The translations under genes and the position numbers were made by a program. A stretch of 64,000 nt of DNA, taken from assembly GCF_016916835.1 (NCBI RefSeq), contig NZ_JAFFIX010000003.1, positions 1-64,000 on the forward strand, in the 5' to 3' direction. Source of the stretch: Actinacidiphila bryophytorum (lineage in GTDB: Bacteria; Actinomycetota; Actinomycetes; Streptomycetales; Streptomycetaceae). The notes beneath the pieces were generated by a model. The model saw nothing but the letters and a program-made list of their open reading frames with translations. It did not search any database and was not told the origin of the DNA. Of the stretch, positions 24,626-33,578 are shown piece by piece (position 1 is the first letter of the stretch; the number at the start of each line of letters is the position of its first letter).

Positions 24626-26241
24626 TGGCTGAGCCGAAGAGCACGCCGGCCGGCGAACGGGCGGGCACCGCAGCCGACATCGCCGTCTCGCTCCGCGACG
24701 TGAGCAAGGTCTACGGCCCGGTGAAGGTGCTCGACATCCCGCGACTCGACCTGGCGCGCGGTCAGATCGTCGCGGTGGTGGGCGAGAACGGGGCCGGCAA
24801 GTCCACGCTGATGGGCGTGCTCTCCGGCACCGTCACCCCCACCACCGGCACTATCGAGATCGCCGGGCAGCCGTTGCAGCCCGGCCGCCCCGACCACTCC
24901 CGCGACATGGGAGTGGCCCTGGTGGCACAGGAGTTCCCGCTGGTGGGGCAGCTGAGCGTGGCGGAGAACCTGCTGCTCGGCCGCCGCCCCCAGCGGGCCG
25001 ACGCCCGCCCGCTCGGCCGGGTGGTGGTCGATCGGGCGGGCACCCGGGCGGAGGCGCGGGCGCTGCTGGCCGAGGTGGGGGTCCGCGGTGTGGACGTCGA
25101 CCGCCCGGTCGGCCGGTTCCCGGTGCCCGTACGGCAGATGATCGAGATCGCCAAGGCCTGGGGCCACCGCCCGGTCGTGCTGATCCTGGACGAGCCGACG
25201 TCCTCGCTCGGCCCGGTCGAGGCGGAACGTGTACTGGACCTGGCCCGTACGCATGCCGCCGCCGGGGGAGCGGTGCTCTTCATCGGGCACCGGCTCGACG
25301 AGGTGCGCTCGGTCGCGGACCGGGTGGTGGTCCTGCGCAGCGGGCGGCTGGTCGCCGACCTGACGCCCGACGAGGCCAGCGAGGAGCGGATGATCCGCGA
25401 GATGGTCGGCAGCGAGCTGGCCCGCGCCGACCTCGCACCGCCGTCGTCGGTCGAGCGCAAGGCGACGCTGAGCGTGCGCGGGCTGACCGCGGACGGCCTC
25501 GGGCCGGTCGACCTGGACGTGCACGCCGGCGAGATCGTCGGCGTGGCGGGCCTGATGGGCTCGGGCCGCAGCCGGCTGCTGCACACCGTGATGGGCGCCC
25601 AGCCGCGTACCGGCGGCCAGGTCGCCTTCGAGGGCGCGGACTTCCGTCCGCGGCACCCGGCGGACTCGGTCGCGGCCGGCATCGGCCTGGTGCCCGAGGA
25701 CCGCAAGGTCCAGTCGCTGCTGCCGGCGCACTCGGTGCGCTGGAACGTCACGCTCACCACGCTGCGCCGGATCAGCCGCCGCGGTGTGCTGCGGCCCCGG
25801 CACGACAAGGAGCACGCGGCCCGCATCGTCAAGGACCTCGGGGTGCGGCTGCACAGCAACGAGCAGCCGATCAGCTCGCTGTCCGGCGGTAACCAGCAGA
25901 AGGCGGTGTTCGGCCGCTGGCTGGCGACCGAGCCCAAGCTGCTGCTGCTCGACGAGCCGACCCGCGGGGTCGACGTCGGGGCCAAGGCCGAGATCTACAG
26001 CCTGATCGACACGGCCGCGCAGGACGGCCTGGCCGTCCTGGTCGCCTCCTCCGAGCTGGAGGAGCTGCTCTGGATCTGCCACCGCATCGTGGTGATGGCC
26101 CGCGGCCGGGTCGTCGCGGACATCCCGCGGGAGCGGTTCGGCAAGGAAGTGATCATGACCGCGGCGGCCGGCACGCAGGCCGCCCCCGGCGGCGGCACGG
26201 AGGAAGCCGGCACGCCCGGCGAAGGGAAGGCTCGCGCATGA
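24625..26241 (+). CDS. Sugar ABC transporter, duplicated ATP-binding protein
   Basis: A 538-residue ATPase with two ABC cassettes, as in RbsA/AraG. Cassette 1 has Walker A 'GENGAGKST' (about 53-61) and Walker B 'VLILDEPTSSLG'. Cassette 2 has the degenerate Walker A 'GLMGSGRSR', an intact signature 'LSGGNQQK' and Walker B 'LLLLDEPTRGVDVG'. It drives import through the permease encoded next. The ATG overlaps the stop of the binding-protein gene (TGATG) and its own stop overlaps the permease start (ATGA), so all three are one translational unit. Confidence 0.93.
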   Translation: MAEPKSTPAGERAGTAADIAVSLRDVSKVYGPVKVLDIPRLDLARGQIVAVVGENGAGKSTLMGVLSGTVTPTTGTIEIAGQPLQPGRPDHSRDMGVALVAQEFPLVGQLSVAENLLLGRRPQRADARPLGRVVVDRAGTRAEARALLAEVGVRGVDVDRPVGRFPVPVRQMIEIAKAWGHRPVVLILDEPTSSLGPVEAERVLDLARTHAAAGGAVLFIGHRLDEVRSVADRVVVLRSGRLVADLTPDEASEERMIREMVGSELARADLAPPSSVERKATLSVRGLTADGLGPVDLDVHAGEIVGVAGLMGSGRSRLLHTVMGAQPRTGGQVAFEGADFRPRHPADSVAAGIGLVPEDRKVQSLLPAHSVRWNVTLTTLRRISRRGVLRPRHDKEHAARIVKDLGVRLHSNEQPISSLSGGNQQKAVFGRWLATEPKLLLLDEPTRGVDVGAKAEIYSLIDTAAQDGLAVLVASSELEELLWICHRIVVMARGRVVADIPRERFGKEVIMTAAAGTQAAPGGGTEEAGTPGEGKARA

Positions 26242-27254
26242 AGACCAGCACCGCCCCGGCACTCGCGGACCCGGGCGCCGCGGAGCAGCCGCGCACGTCC
26301 CTGCTCCGGCGGCTGGCCGAGACCCCGGAGGTCGGCGTCGTCGCGGCCTGCGTGGTCGTCTTCGTCTCGCTGGCGATCGACAAGTCCACCTTCGCCAGCG
26401 CCGTCAACCTGCAGGGCATGGGCTTCGACCTGGCGCAGTACGGCCTCATCGCCATCGGCGAGTCGCTGGTGATCCTCACCGGCGGCATCGACCTGTCGGT
26501 GGGCGCGCTGCTGGGAACCAGCGTGATCCTGATGTCCTGGTTCAACGTACGGGCCGGGCTGCCGCCGATCCTCGCGGTCCTGGTCACCATGGTCATCGCC
26601 GGCACGGTCGGCCTCATCCACGGGCTCGCCGTCACCCGGCTGAAGATGCCGCCCTTCGTGGTCACCCTGGTCACCTACACCGTCGCCCAGGGCGTCACGC
26701 TCGCCATCACCTCGGGCACCTCGATCACCGGCATCGGCGGCTTCTTCGGCGACGTCGGGCAGACGTACGTGGCCCAGGTCCCGCTGCCGCTGATCCTGTT
26801 CGTCATCGTGGCGCTCTGCGCCTGGTTCTTCCTGGAGCGCACCTACGCCGGCCGCCAGGTCTACGCGGTCGGCGGCAACGCGGAGGCGGCCAGGCTCGCC
26901 GGTATCCGCGGCGACCGGCGGATCGTGTCGATGTACGTGACCAGTTCGCTGCTGTCCGCCTTCGCCGGGATCATGGTGCTGGGCCGGATGGGCGTCGGCT
27001 CGGCCAGCGGCGTCGGTGTCGGGTGGGAGCTGTCGGCGATCGCCGCGGCCGTCATCGGCGGGGTGAGCCTGGTCGGCGGGCAGGGCCGCATCATCGGGAT
27101 CGTGGCCGGCACGATCCTGCTCGAACTGATCAACAACGGCCTCACCACACTGCAGATCAACTCCAACTACACCAACATCGTGCTCGGTTGCGTCCTCGGC
27201 CTGGCCATCACCGCCGACCGGCTGCGCGCCAGAAGCGTCGCCAGACGCGGCTGA
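26238..27254 (+). CDS. Sugar ABC transporter permease
   Basis: A 338-residue membrane protein of the RbsC/AraH (BPD_transp_2) family with about 8-10 hydrophobic helices. Family hallmarks are 'ILTGGIDLSVGALLG' (about 79-93) and the EAA-like 'AVGGNAEAARLAGI' (about 210-223), with 'INNGLTTLQINSNY' near the C-terminus. It forms the translocation channel with the duplicated ATPase. A hairpin downstream separates it from the GH54 gene. Confidence 0.92.
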   Translation: MKTSTAPALADPGAAEQPRTSLLRRLAETPEVGVVAACVVVFVSLAIDKSTFASAVNLQGMGFDLAQYGLIAIGESLVILTGGIDLSVGALLGTSVILMSWFNVRAGLPPILAVLVTMVIAGTVGLIHGLAVTRLKMPPFVVTLVTYTVAQGVTLAITSGTSITGIGGFFGDVGQTYVAQVPLPLILFVIVALCAWFFLERTYAGRQVYAVGGNAEAARLAGIRGDRRIVSMYVTSSLLSAFAGIMVLGRMGVGSASGVGVGWELSAIAAAVIGGVSLVGGQGRIIGIVAGTILLELINNGLTTLQINSNYTNIVLGCVLGLAITADRLRARSVARRG

Positions 27255-27305
27255 GCCCCGGGGCGCAGCCGCGCCCCCGCTCCACCCCGCTCCGCCCCCG
27301 CAGGT

Positions 27306-27332
27306 CCCGGCGCCCCTCCCACGGGCGCCGGG
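27306..27332 (+). terminator. Hairpin between permease and GH54 gene
   Basis: A perfect 10-bp stem (27306-27315 with 27323-27332, 'cccggcgccc') around a 7-nt loop. It lies 52 nt after the permease stop and could end the transporter transcript or reduce read-through into the secreted enzyme gene. Confidence 0.55.
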
Positions 27333-27419
27333 CCGGTCTTCGGCCTGCCCGCGTAACGCCCGCGTGCGGGCCTGCTTCTTCCCCCCACCCCCCACCCCCC
27401 ACATCACAGGAGGACCCCC

Positions 27420-28988
27420 GTGTCCGTACCCGTGTTCGCCCATCTGCAACGGCACGTCAGAAAGTGGGCGCTGGCCTTCACCGCGGTCGCGGCCCTGATC
27501 GCCGGTGTGCTGGCCGGCACCTCGCCGGCGTCACAGGCGGCCGGCTCGCTGCCCTGCGACATCTACCAGTCCGCCGGCACCCCCTGCGTGGCCGCGCACA
27601 GCACGACCCGCGCGCTGTACAGCTCCTACAACGGCTCGCTGTACCAGGTGCGGCGGGCGAAGGACAACGCGACGCAGAACATCGGGGTGCTGAGCACCGG
27701 CGGTTACGCCGACGCCGCCGCGCAGGACTCCTTCTGCTCCGGCACCAGCTGCGTGATCACGGTCATCTACGACCAGTCGGGCCGCGGCAACAACCTCACC
27801 CAGGCCCCGGGCGGCGGTGCGGCGGGCGGCCCCGACAACCTGGCCAACGCCACCGCGGCACCGACCACGGTCGGCGGCCACAAGGCCTACGGCGTCTTCG
27901 TCGCCCCCGGCACCGGCTACCGCAACGACCACACCAGCGGTATCGCCACCGGTGACGCGGCCGAGGGCATGTACGCCATCTTCGACGGCACCCACTACAA
28001 CGGCGGCTGCTGCTTCGACTACGGCAACGCGGAGACGAACAACAACGACGACGGCAACGGCACGATGGAGGCCATCTACTTCGGCAACATCAAGGTCTGG
28101 GGCTACGGCAGCGGCAACGGCCCGTGGATCATGGCCGACCTGGAGAACGGCCTGTTCTCCGGCGTCAACCAGCACTACAACGCCAACGACCCGACGATCA
28201 ACTACCGCTACACCACCGCCATCATCAAGGGCGAGCCCAACCACTGGGCCATCCGCGGCGGCAACGCCCAGTCCGGTGGCCTGTCCACCTTCTACAACGG
28301 TGTACGGCCCAACGTGTCGGGCTACAACCCGATGAAGAAGCAGGGCGCGATCATCCTCGGCATCGGCGGCGACAACAGCAAGGGAGCGCAGGGCACCTTC
28401 TACGAGGGCGTCATGACCTCCGGTTACCCCTCGGACGCCACCGAGAACGCCGTCCAGGCCAACATCAACTCCGTCGGCTACGGCAACGGCTCCAGCGGCG
28501 GCACCGGCTTCCCGGCCGTCGGGTCCAAGACGTCGCTGCGCGCCACCACCTCCTGCTGCACCGGCGACTACATCAAGCACGACGACGCCGACAGCAACGT
28601 GGTGATCGCCGCGGTCAACTCGTCCAGCTCCAGCACCGACAAGGGCGACTCGACCTGGATCGTCCGCGCGGGCCTGGCCAACAGCGCCTGCGTGTCCTTC
28701 GAGTCGGCGAACTCCTCGGGCAAGTACCTGCGCCACTACAACTACAAGCTCCAACTCGCGTCCAGCGACGGCAGCACCACCTTCCAGCAGGACGCCACCT
28801 TCTGCCCGCAGAGCGGCCAGAACGGCCAGGGCTTCTCGCTCCAGTCGGTCAACTACCCCGACAAGTACCTGCGCCACTACAACTACACCGTCTACATCGC
28901 CTCGAACGGCGGCTCCAACGCCTGGGACTCCGCCACCTCCTGGGCCGACGACGTGAGCTGGGTCCCCGCGTCCCCCTGGGCGCCCTGA
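27420..28988 (+). CDS. Secreted GH54-type alpha-L-arabinofuranosidase with CBM42
   Basis: A 522-residue exported enzyme that releases L-arabinofuranose from arabinoxylan or arabinan. A signal peptide (Arg/Lys then a hydrophobic core ending 'TSPASQAAG', about 1-41) precedes the AbfB catalytic domain (about 42-355). That domain has 'SLPCDIYQSAGTPCVAAHST', 'ITVIYDQSGRGNNLTQAP' and the Cys-rich 'YNGGCCFDYGNAE', all typical of GH54. The C-terminal AbfB (CBM42) beta-trefoil has repeated 'YLRHYNYKLQ' / 'YLRHYNYTVY' blocks. GTG 27420 follows a strong AGGAGG. Placement behind a pentose-type ABC transporter links extracellular hydrolysis to uptake. Confidence 0.9.
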   Translation: MSVPVFAHLQRHVRKWALAFTAVAALIAGVLAGTSPASQAAGSLPCDIYQSAGTPCVAAHSTTRALYSSYNGSLYQVRRAKDNATQNIGVLSTGGYADAAAQDSFCSGTSCVITVIYDQSGRGNNLTQAPGGGAAGGPDNLANATAAPTTVGGHKAYGVFVAPGTGYRNDHTSGIATGDAAEGMYAIFDGTHYNGGCCFDYGNAETNNNDDGNGTMEAIYFGNIKVWGYGSGNGPWIMADLENGLFSGVNQHYNANDPTINYRYTTAIIKGEPNHWAIRGGNAQSGGLSTFYNGVRPNVSGYNPMKKQGAIILGIGGDNSKGAQGTFYEGVMTSGYPSDATENAVQANINSVGYGNGSSGGTGFPAVGSKTSLRATTSCCTGDYIKHDDADSNVVIAAVNSSSSSTDKGDSTWIVRAGLANSACVSFESANSSGKYLRHYNYKLQLASSDGSTTFQQDATFCPQSGQNGQGFSLQSVNYPDKYLRHYNYTVYIASNGGSNAWDSATSWADDVSWVPASPWAP

Positions 28989-29004
28989 CCCCCGGCCGCA
29001 CCGT

Positions 29005-29045
29005 GAAGCGCCGTACCGCCGGCCCCACCGGCGGTACGGCGCTTC
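29005..29045. terminator. Bidirectional terminator between GH54 and chitinase genes
   Basis: A perfect 18-bp inverted repeat (29005-29022 with 29028-29045) around a 5-nt loop, between two convergent genes. This is one of the strongest hairpins in the window. Confidence 0.85.
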
Positions 29046-29070
29046 GCCGTTCAGCGAAGGCCGGCCCGGG

Positions 29071-31404
29071 TCAGGGTGTCAGGCCCGTGGAGAGGGTGTT
29101 CAGGAGGGTGCCGGAGGGGGTGTCGCCGGACATCTCCCAGATCATCGCGCCCAGCAGGTGTTTGGACTTGATGTAGGCGGCCTTCTCGGCGATCGACCAG
29201 GAGTCGTCGAAGGACCACCACTGGCCACCGTTGCCGGTGTAGCCGTAGGTCGCCACCGACTGGTCGTCGTGGTAGACGGTCAGGCCGGGCACCGAGGTGA
29301 CCAGGTTGTTGTAGCCGCGGGTGCCGGCCTCCTCGGCGAATTGGCCGGGGGCCGCGCCGTTCGCCGGCTGCCAGACGCCGTGCGCTCCGCCGTCGGTGAC
29401 CTGCTGCCAGCCGCGGCCGTAGAAGGGCAGGCCGATGGTCAGCTTGCGCGGGCTGATGCCGGCGTCCAGGTAGAGCTGGACGGCGCCGTCGACGCTGAAG
29501 TCGTGCGGGTAGGGGGAGGCGGGGTCGGGGTAGAGGTTGGCCTGGCTGCCGGTGCGGGCCGGCTCCCAGGAGTTGTCGCTGCCCGAGCCGTGGAAGTCGT
29601 AGCCCTGGATGTTCTCGATGTCCAGGGACTTCGAGACCTGGGGCAGGTCCCAGCCGGCGGCGATCTTGTTCGGGTCGGCCGGGGTGAAGGCGGTGAGCAG
29701 CTTGTGCTCGCCGCCCAGCGCGTCGAGCTGCCGGCGGAACTCGGCCAGCAGCGCGGTCAGGTCGGCCTTGTCGGCCGCGGCGTAGTGGTTGCCGGGGTGG
29801 CCGTCGGGCGAGCCGGGCCACTCCCAGTCGATGTCGAAGCCGTCGAAGATGCCGGCCGCGACACCGGGGCCGCCCGCGCCCTCGTAGGAGGGCAGATTGC
29901 CCTTGATGTACATGTCGATGCAGGACGACACGAACTTCTTGCGGGACGCGTCGGTGGCGGCGACGTCCGAGAAGTACTTGGAGTACGTCCAGCCCCCCAG
30001 CGACATCACGACCTTGAGCTCGGGGTACTTCGCCTTCAGCTCCTTGAGCTGGTTGAAGTTGCCGCGCAGCTTGCCCCAGCCGTCGTCGGCCTGGCCGTTG
30101 ACGGACTGCGAGGCGGGGAAGGCCCGGCCGTAGTCCGCCTCGGCGTCACCGGCCCCGTCGCCCTGGTCCGGGTCCTCGGGATCGGCGGTGGTGCCCTTGG
30201 TCACGCCGTTCAGGCACGTGAGGTTGACCGGGTCGACGTTGCCGAAGGCGTAGTTGATGACGTCCAGCTTGGCCGCGGCGCCCGAGGTGTCCAGGTTCCT
30301 GACGAAGTACTGCCGGCCGTAGATGCCCCACTGCACGAAGTAACCGACCTTCGCGTAGCCGCCGTTGCCGACCGCCTCCAGGGTCGTCACCGTGACCGCG
30401 CCGCTCGCCGGCGAGGGATTGTCGGCGAGGTCGCGGGCCTTGACGGTGAAGGTGTAGGCGGTGGCGGGCGCCAGGCCCGTGAGGGTGGCCGTCCGGGTGT
30501 CGGCCGGGGTCGTCGCGACCGGTGTGGAGCCCTGGTAGATGTCGTAGGCGGCGACCCGGTTGTTGTCGGTGGCCGCGTCCCACGACAGTTGGACGGTGCT
30601 CGACGTGACCGCGCCCGCCCGCAGGTTGGGCGGGGCGGTCGGCGGGACCGTGTCGGACGCCGGGTCGAAGGTGGTCGCGGTGACCGGGGCGCTGGGCTCA
30701 CCGGTGTTGCCGCGGGAGTCCTTCGCCCTGACCGTGAACTGGTAGGCCGTCGCGGGCGACAGGCCCTGGACGGTCGCCGACGTGGTCGCGCTCGATGCCA
30801 CGACGGCCCCGGCGCGCAGCACGTCGTAGGAGGCCACGGGGAAGTCGCCGACGGCCGCGGCCGTCCAGCGCAGGGTCACCGTGTGGGCGGTGGCGTCCGC
30901 GACGGTGACACCGGTCGGCGCGTGCGGCGGCACCGCGGGGCTGCCGTCGCACTTGTCGCCGTTGACCAGGCAGCCCGTCGGGGTGCCCATCGGCCCCGAC
31001 GCGGTGAAGGTGTAGCTGTAGGGGTACGTCGAACCGCCCGCCGGGATCGTGGAGTTGTAGTAGGCGGGGGAGGCCACGACATGCGAGCCGCTGACGGTCG
31101 AGGTGCCGTACGTCTCGCCGGTGATCGTCACGCCGGCCGGCAGGTCGAACTCCAGGGTCCAGCCGCTCACCGCGGCGGCGGTGCCGTTCTTGACGACGTA
31201 GGTGCCCGTCCAGGACGAGCCGCTGCCGGTGCTGCTGAACTCCGCGGTGACCGCGCCCGCGGCCTGCGCCGCGGGCGCGCCCAGGCCGGCGAGCCCGGCC
31301 AGTGCGAGCGCCATGGCGGCGACGCCGGCGACCGCGCCGGCCAGCCGCCTGCGGGTGCGGTCGAGGGTGCGGGGTGATCTCCGTAATCTTGGTCCGGTGG
31401 ACAC
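29071..31404 (-). CDS. Secreted GH18 chitinase with CBM2 and two FnIII domains
   Basis: A 777-residue chitin hydrolase. After the signal peptide (hydrophobic stretch ending 'GAPAAQAAG', about residue 50) come a CBM2 chitin/cellulose-binding domain (about 51-155), two fibronectin type III repeats (about 160-250 and 258-345) and a family 18 barrel (about 355-777). The catalytic motif is 'FDGFDIDWEWPGSPDG' (DxxDxDxE; last Glu is the acid). The GTG at 31404 was chosen because GGAG lies 4-8 nt upstream; an in-frame ATG at 31476 would add 24 non-signal residues. The paired direct repeats upstream indicate chitin/GlcNAc-type regulation. Convergent with the GH54 gene. Confidence 0.92.
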   Translation of the reverse strand: MSTGPRLRRSPRTLDRTRRRLAGAVAGVAAMALALAGLAGLGAPAAQAAGAVTAEFSSTGSGSSWTGTYVVKNGTAAAVSGWTLEFDLPAGVTITGETYGTSTVSGSHVVASPAYYNSTIPAGGSTYPYSYTFTASGPMGTPTGCLVNGDKCDGSPAVPPHAPTGVTVADATAHTVTLRWTAAAVGDFPVASYDVLRAGAVVASSATTSATVQGLSPATAYQFTVRAKDSRGNTGEPSAPVTATTFDPASDTVPPTAPPNLRAGAVTSSTVQLSWDAATDNNRVAAYDIYQGSTPVATTPADTRTATLTGLAPATAYTFTVKARDLADNPSPASGAVTVTTLEAVGNGGYAKVGYFVQWGIYGRQYFVRNLDTSGAAAKLDVINYAFGNVDPVNLTCLNGVTKGTTADPEDPDQGDGAGDAEADYGRAFPASQSVNGQADDGWGKLRGNFNQLKELKAKYPELKVVMSLGGWTYSKYFSDVAATDASRKKFVSSCIDMYIKGNLPSYEGAGGPGVAAGIFDGFDIDWEWPGSPDGHPGNHYAAADKADLTALLAEFRRQLDALGGEHKLLTAFTPADPNKIAAGWDLPQVSKSLDIENIQGYDFHGSGSDNSWEPARTGSQANLYPDPASPYPHDFSVDGAVQLYLDAGISPRKLTIGLPFYGRGWQQVTDGGAHGVWQPANGAAPGQFAEEAGTRGYNNLVTSVPGLTVYHDDQSVATYGYTGNGGQWWSFDDSWSIAEKAAYIKSKHLLGAMIWEMSGDTPSGTLLNTLSTGLTP

Positions 31405-31492
31405 GGCTCTCCTCGGGGTGTGGGGGAAGCGCGAGGGCGGCTCTCCCAGGACAGCCGAGACCGGCGGCGACGGCAATGCGCCGGACGAGAAT

Positions 31493-31552
31493 TGGACTGG
31501 ACCAATTTGGGGTGGCGGGTGGCGTCGCCGCTGATGAAGTGGACTGGACCAA
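31493..31552 (-). promoter_or_regulatory. Paired chitinase-type direct repeats
   Basis: The 13-mer 'ttggtccagtcca' (read on the chitinase strand) occurs twice, at 31540-31552 and 31493-31505, in direct orientation 47 bp apart. It matches the TGGTCYAGWCC-like repeats known in front of Streptomyces chitinase genes and resembles DasR-responsive elements. It predicts chitin/chitobiose-inducible, glucose-repressible expression. Confidence 0.75.
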
Positions 31553-31553
31553 C

Positions 31554-31573
31554 GGCCGGGATTTTACCCGGCC
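31554..31573 (-). terminator. Terminator of the PQQ-like protein gene
   Basis: A perfect 7-bp GC stem (31554-31560 'ggccggg' with 31567-31573) around the loop 'atttta', 7 nt after the stop of the minus-strand gene at 31580. It also separates that gene from the chitinase promoter. Confidence 0.65.
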
Positions 31574-31579
31574 TTGACC

Positions 31580-33532
31580 CTACTGGGAGAAGCGCACGCC
31601 GACGCCCGTGCCCTGCGCGTCCAGTTCCAGCACCCCGCCGGCGGCGGTCACGTACACCGTGCCCGCCGTGAAGACCCGTTTCCCGGTCGCCGCGGGAAGC
31701 GCCGCGACGGCGGTGGCGTGCCCCGTGCGCGGGTCGAGCGCGACCACCTGCGGGGCGCTCGGCGACCCCGCGAGCGCGTAGACGCGGTCGCTGTCCCCGG
31801 CGGAAGTGGCCAGTGCCGTGGCCGGGTAGCTCCACAGCTTCGCCCCGGTGGCGGTGTCGAAGGCGTCGACCTCGCTGCCGGCGGCGGTCGTCGCCGGGGT
31901 GACCAGGACGCCGCCCACCAGCCTTGCCGAGTGGTCGGCGGCGCTGTCGTTGCCCGGCAGCAGCTCGGTGTTGCCCACCGCCAGCTTGCGGCTCGCGCCG
32001 GACGGCGCGACCACCCGCACGCTGTCCTCGCCCGCCTTGTGCTCGGAGACGATCAGCGGGGCGCCGGAGAAGACGTGCGCGATGTCGGTGTGGGCGTCCT
32101 GGGTCTGGCTCCACAGCGTCCTGCCGGTGGCGCCGTCGTACGCGGTGAGGGTGAAGTGGGTGCCGCTGTCGGCGCAGTAGTCGTCCACGAGGACCACTCC
32201 CGGGCCGCCCCAGGTGTAGGCGTTGCAGTAGTAGCCGCGGGACTTGAAGCCCCACACGCGGTGGCCCGTGCGGACGTCGAGGCCGCCGAGGAAGTTCTCG
32301 CCGACGACGGTGGCGACGTCGCCCTGCAGGAAGGTCTGCGCGCCCATCGCGGTCTTGTGGCCCGCGTCCACCAGCGGCACCGTCCACAGCACCGTGCCGG
32401 TCGCCGCGTCGATGCCGGCCAGCGAGGTGCAGGTGTGGCCGTCCCTGCCGAAGGCGACGGTGCCGAGGCCTGCGGCGGTCAGGGTGGGCGACATGGCGCA
32501 CGGCTGCGTGCCGGCGGCCGCCGCCTTGGCCGGCAGCGCGGCCGTCCACGCGGTGCTGCCGTCGGCCAGCGAGTACGCGGTCACGCCGCCGCGGGTGCTC
32601 GCCCGCACCAGCAGCTTGTCCGTGACCCAGCTCCCGACCAGCTCGTCGTCCGCGGCGGGCGAGGCCACCTGCCACACCTGTACCAGGTGCCGCGACGCGG
32701 AGGGCGCCGCGTCCTCCCGGTGCAAGGCCACGGCGGCCCCCCCGCCGACCGCCCCTACCACGGCCAACGCGGCCAGCACCCGCCCCGGCCCCCGCTTGCG
32801 CCCGGCCCGCCGATCGGTCCGATGCTGAACCGGTACCGCCTGCGGCGGGATCGCCGAGCGCGCATCGGCCTCCTGGGAGCCGCCCCGCGGCTGCCCGGCC
32901 TGACGTGTGCTCAGCCGCTGCAATCCGGGCAGCGGCGTGTCCGCGCTCGCGGCCCCCGCCCGCCGCCCGCCGGGCAGCGGCCCGCCCGTCTGCCGCGCCT
33001 CCGGCCCCCGGCCCTCCGCCCGTGGCGCCGGGCGCCCCGGGCCGTGCTGCGGCGCATGGGTGCGCTCCGGCTGCGGGGCCTCCGCCCGCCGCGCGTCGGG
33101 CTGCCGGCCGCCGGCCTGCGGTGCCGGGTGCCTCGGGCCGTGCTGGGACGCCTGCATGTGGTCCCGCCGCGGCATGCCCGCCCGCGGCGTGTCCGCGCGT
33201 GGGGCCTCCGGCGGCGGCGCGTCCGGCTGCCGCCATTCCGGCCGGCGCGCGTCGGGCTGCGGTGCCGGGTGCTTCGGGGCGTGCTGGGGCGTGTGGGCGC
33301 GCTCCGGCTGCGGCCCGTCCGGCCGTGGGGCCTCCGGTCGCCGTGCGTCGGGCAGCGCCTCCGCGCGCGCGGCCGCCGGTCGCCGTGCGTCGGGCGGTGG
33401 CGCGTCCGGGCGTGGGGCCTCCGGGTCCCGGGCGTCCGGCCGGGGGGTTGCAGGCATGGGGCGGCGGGGGGTGAAGGCCCAGCCGGTGGGTTGTTGGGGC
33501 GCGGTCTCGCCCGGCGACGGTTCCGTCGTCAT
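31580..33532 (-). CDS. Membrane-anchored PQQ-like beta-propeller protein with Pro-rich cytoplasmic region
   Basis: About 650 residues. The first about 245 are Pro/Arg/Ala-rich, with degenerate repeats around 'PDARRPEAPRPD' and 'PERTHAPQHGPG'. One membrane helix ('VLAALAVVGAVGGGAAVAL', about 264-282) is followed by an extracellular domain of repeated blades such as 'SLADGSTAWTAALPA', 'DAATGTVLWTVPLV', 'DVRTGHRVWGFKS' and 'DTATGAKLWSYPA', as in PQQ/BamB-like propellers. I chose ATG 33532 (MTTEPS) with a G-run before it; an ATG at 33565 is in frame. The function is unknown: a surface sensor or scaffold is possible, and no catalytic PQQ enzyme signature is seen. Confidence 0.7.
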   Translation of the reverse strand: MTTEPSPGETAPQQPTGWAFTPRRPMPATPRPDARDPEAPRPDAPPPDARRPAAARAEALPDARRPEAPRPDGPQPERAHTPQHAPKHPAPQPDARRPEWRQPDAPPPEAPRADTPRAGMPRRDHMQASQHGPRHPAPQAGGRQPDARRAEAPQPERTHAPQHGPGRPAPRAEGRGPEARQTGGPLPGGRRAGAASADTPLPGLQRLSTRQAGQPRGGSQEADARSAIPPQAVPVQHRTDRRAGRKRGPGRVLAALAVVGAVGGGAAVALHREDAAPSASRHLVQVWQVASPAADDELVGSWVTDKLLVRASTRGGVTAYSLADGSTAWTAALPAKAAAAGTQPCAMSPTLTAAGLGTVAFGRDGHTCTSLAGIDAATGTVLWTVPLVDAGHKTAMGAQTFLQGDVATVVGENFLGGLDVRTGHRVWGFKSRGYYCNAYTWGGPGVVLVDDYCADSGTHFTLTAYDGATGRTLWSQTQDAHTDIAHVFSGAPLIVSEHKAGEDSVRVVAPSGASRKLAVGNTELLPGNDSAADHSARLVGGVLVTPATTAAGSEVDAFDTATGAKLWSYPATALATSAGDSDRVYALAGSPSAPQVVALDPRTGHATAVAALPAATGKRVFTAGTVYVTAAGGVLELDAQGTGVGVRFSQ

Positions 33533-33578
33533 CCCCCGTACTTCCGCTCTGCTCGCACCGTGCACATGGTCTGTCGGG

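Noticed and set aside
27420-28988. Antisense frame across the arabinofuranosidase
   Set aside because: Val/Ala/Gly-rich and opposite to a clearly recognisable GH54-CBM42 protein.
29158-31377. 739-codon + strand frame across the chitinase
   Set aside because: Antisense to a chitinase with intact catalytic motif, signal peptide and upstream direct repeats.
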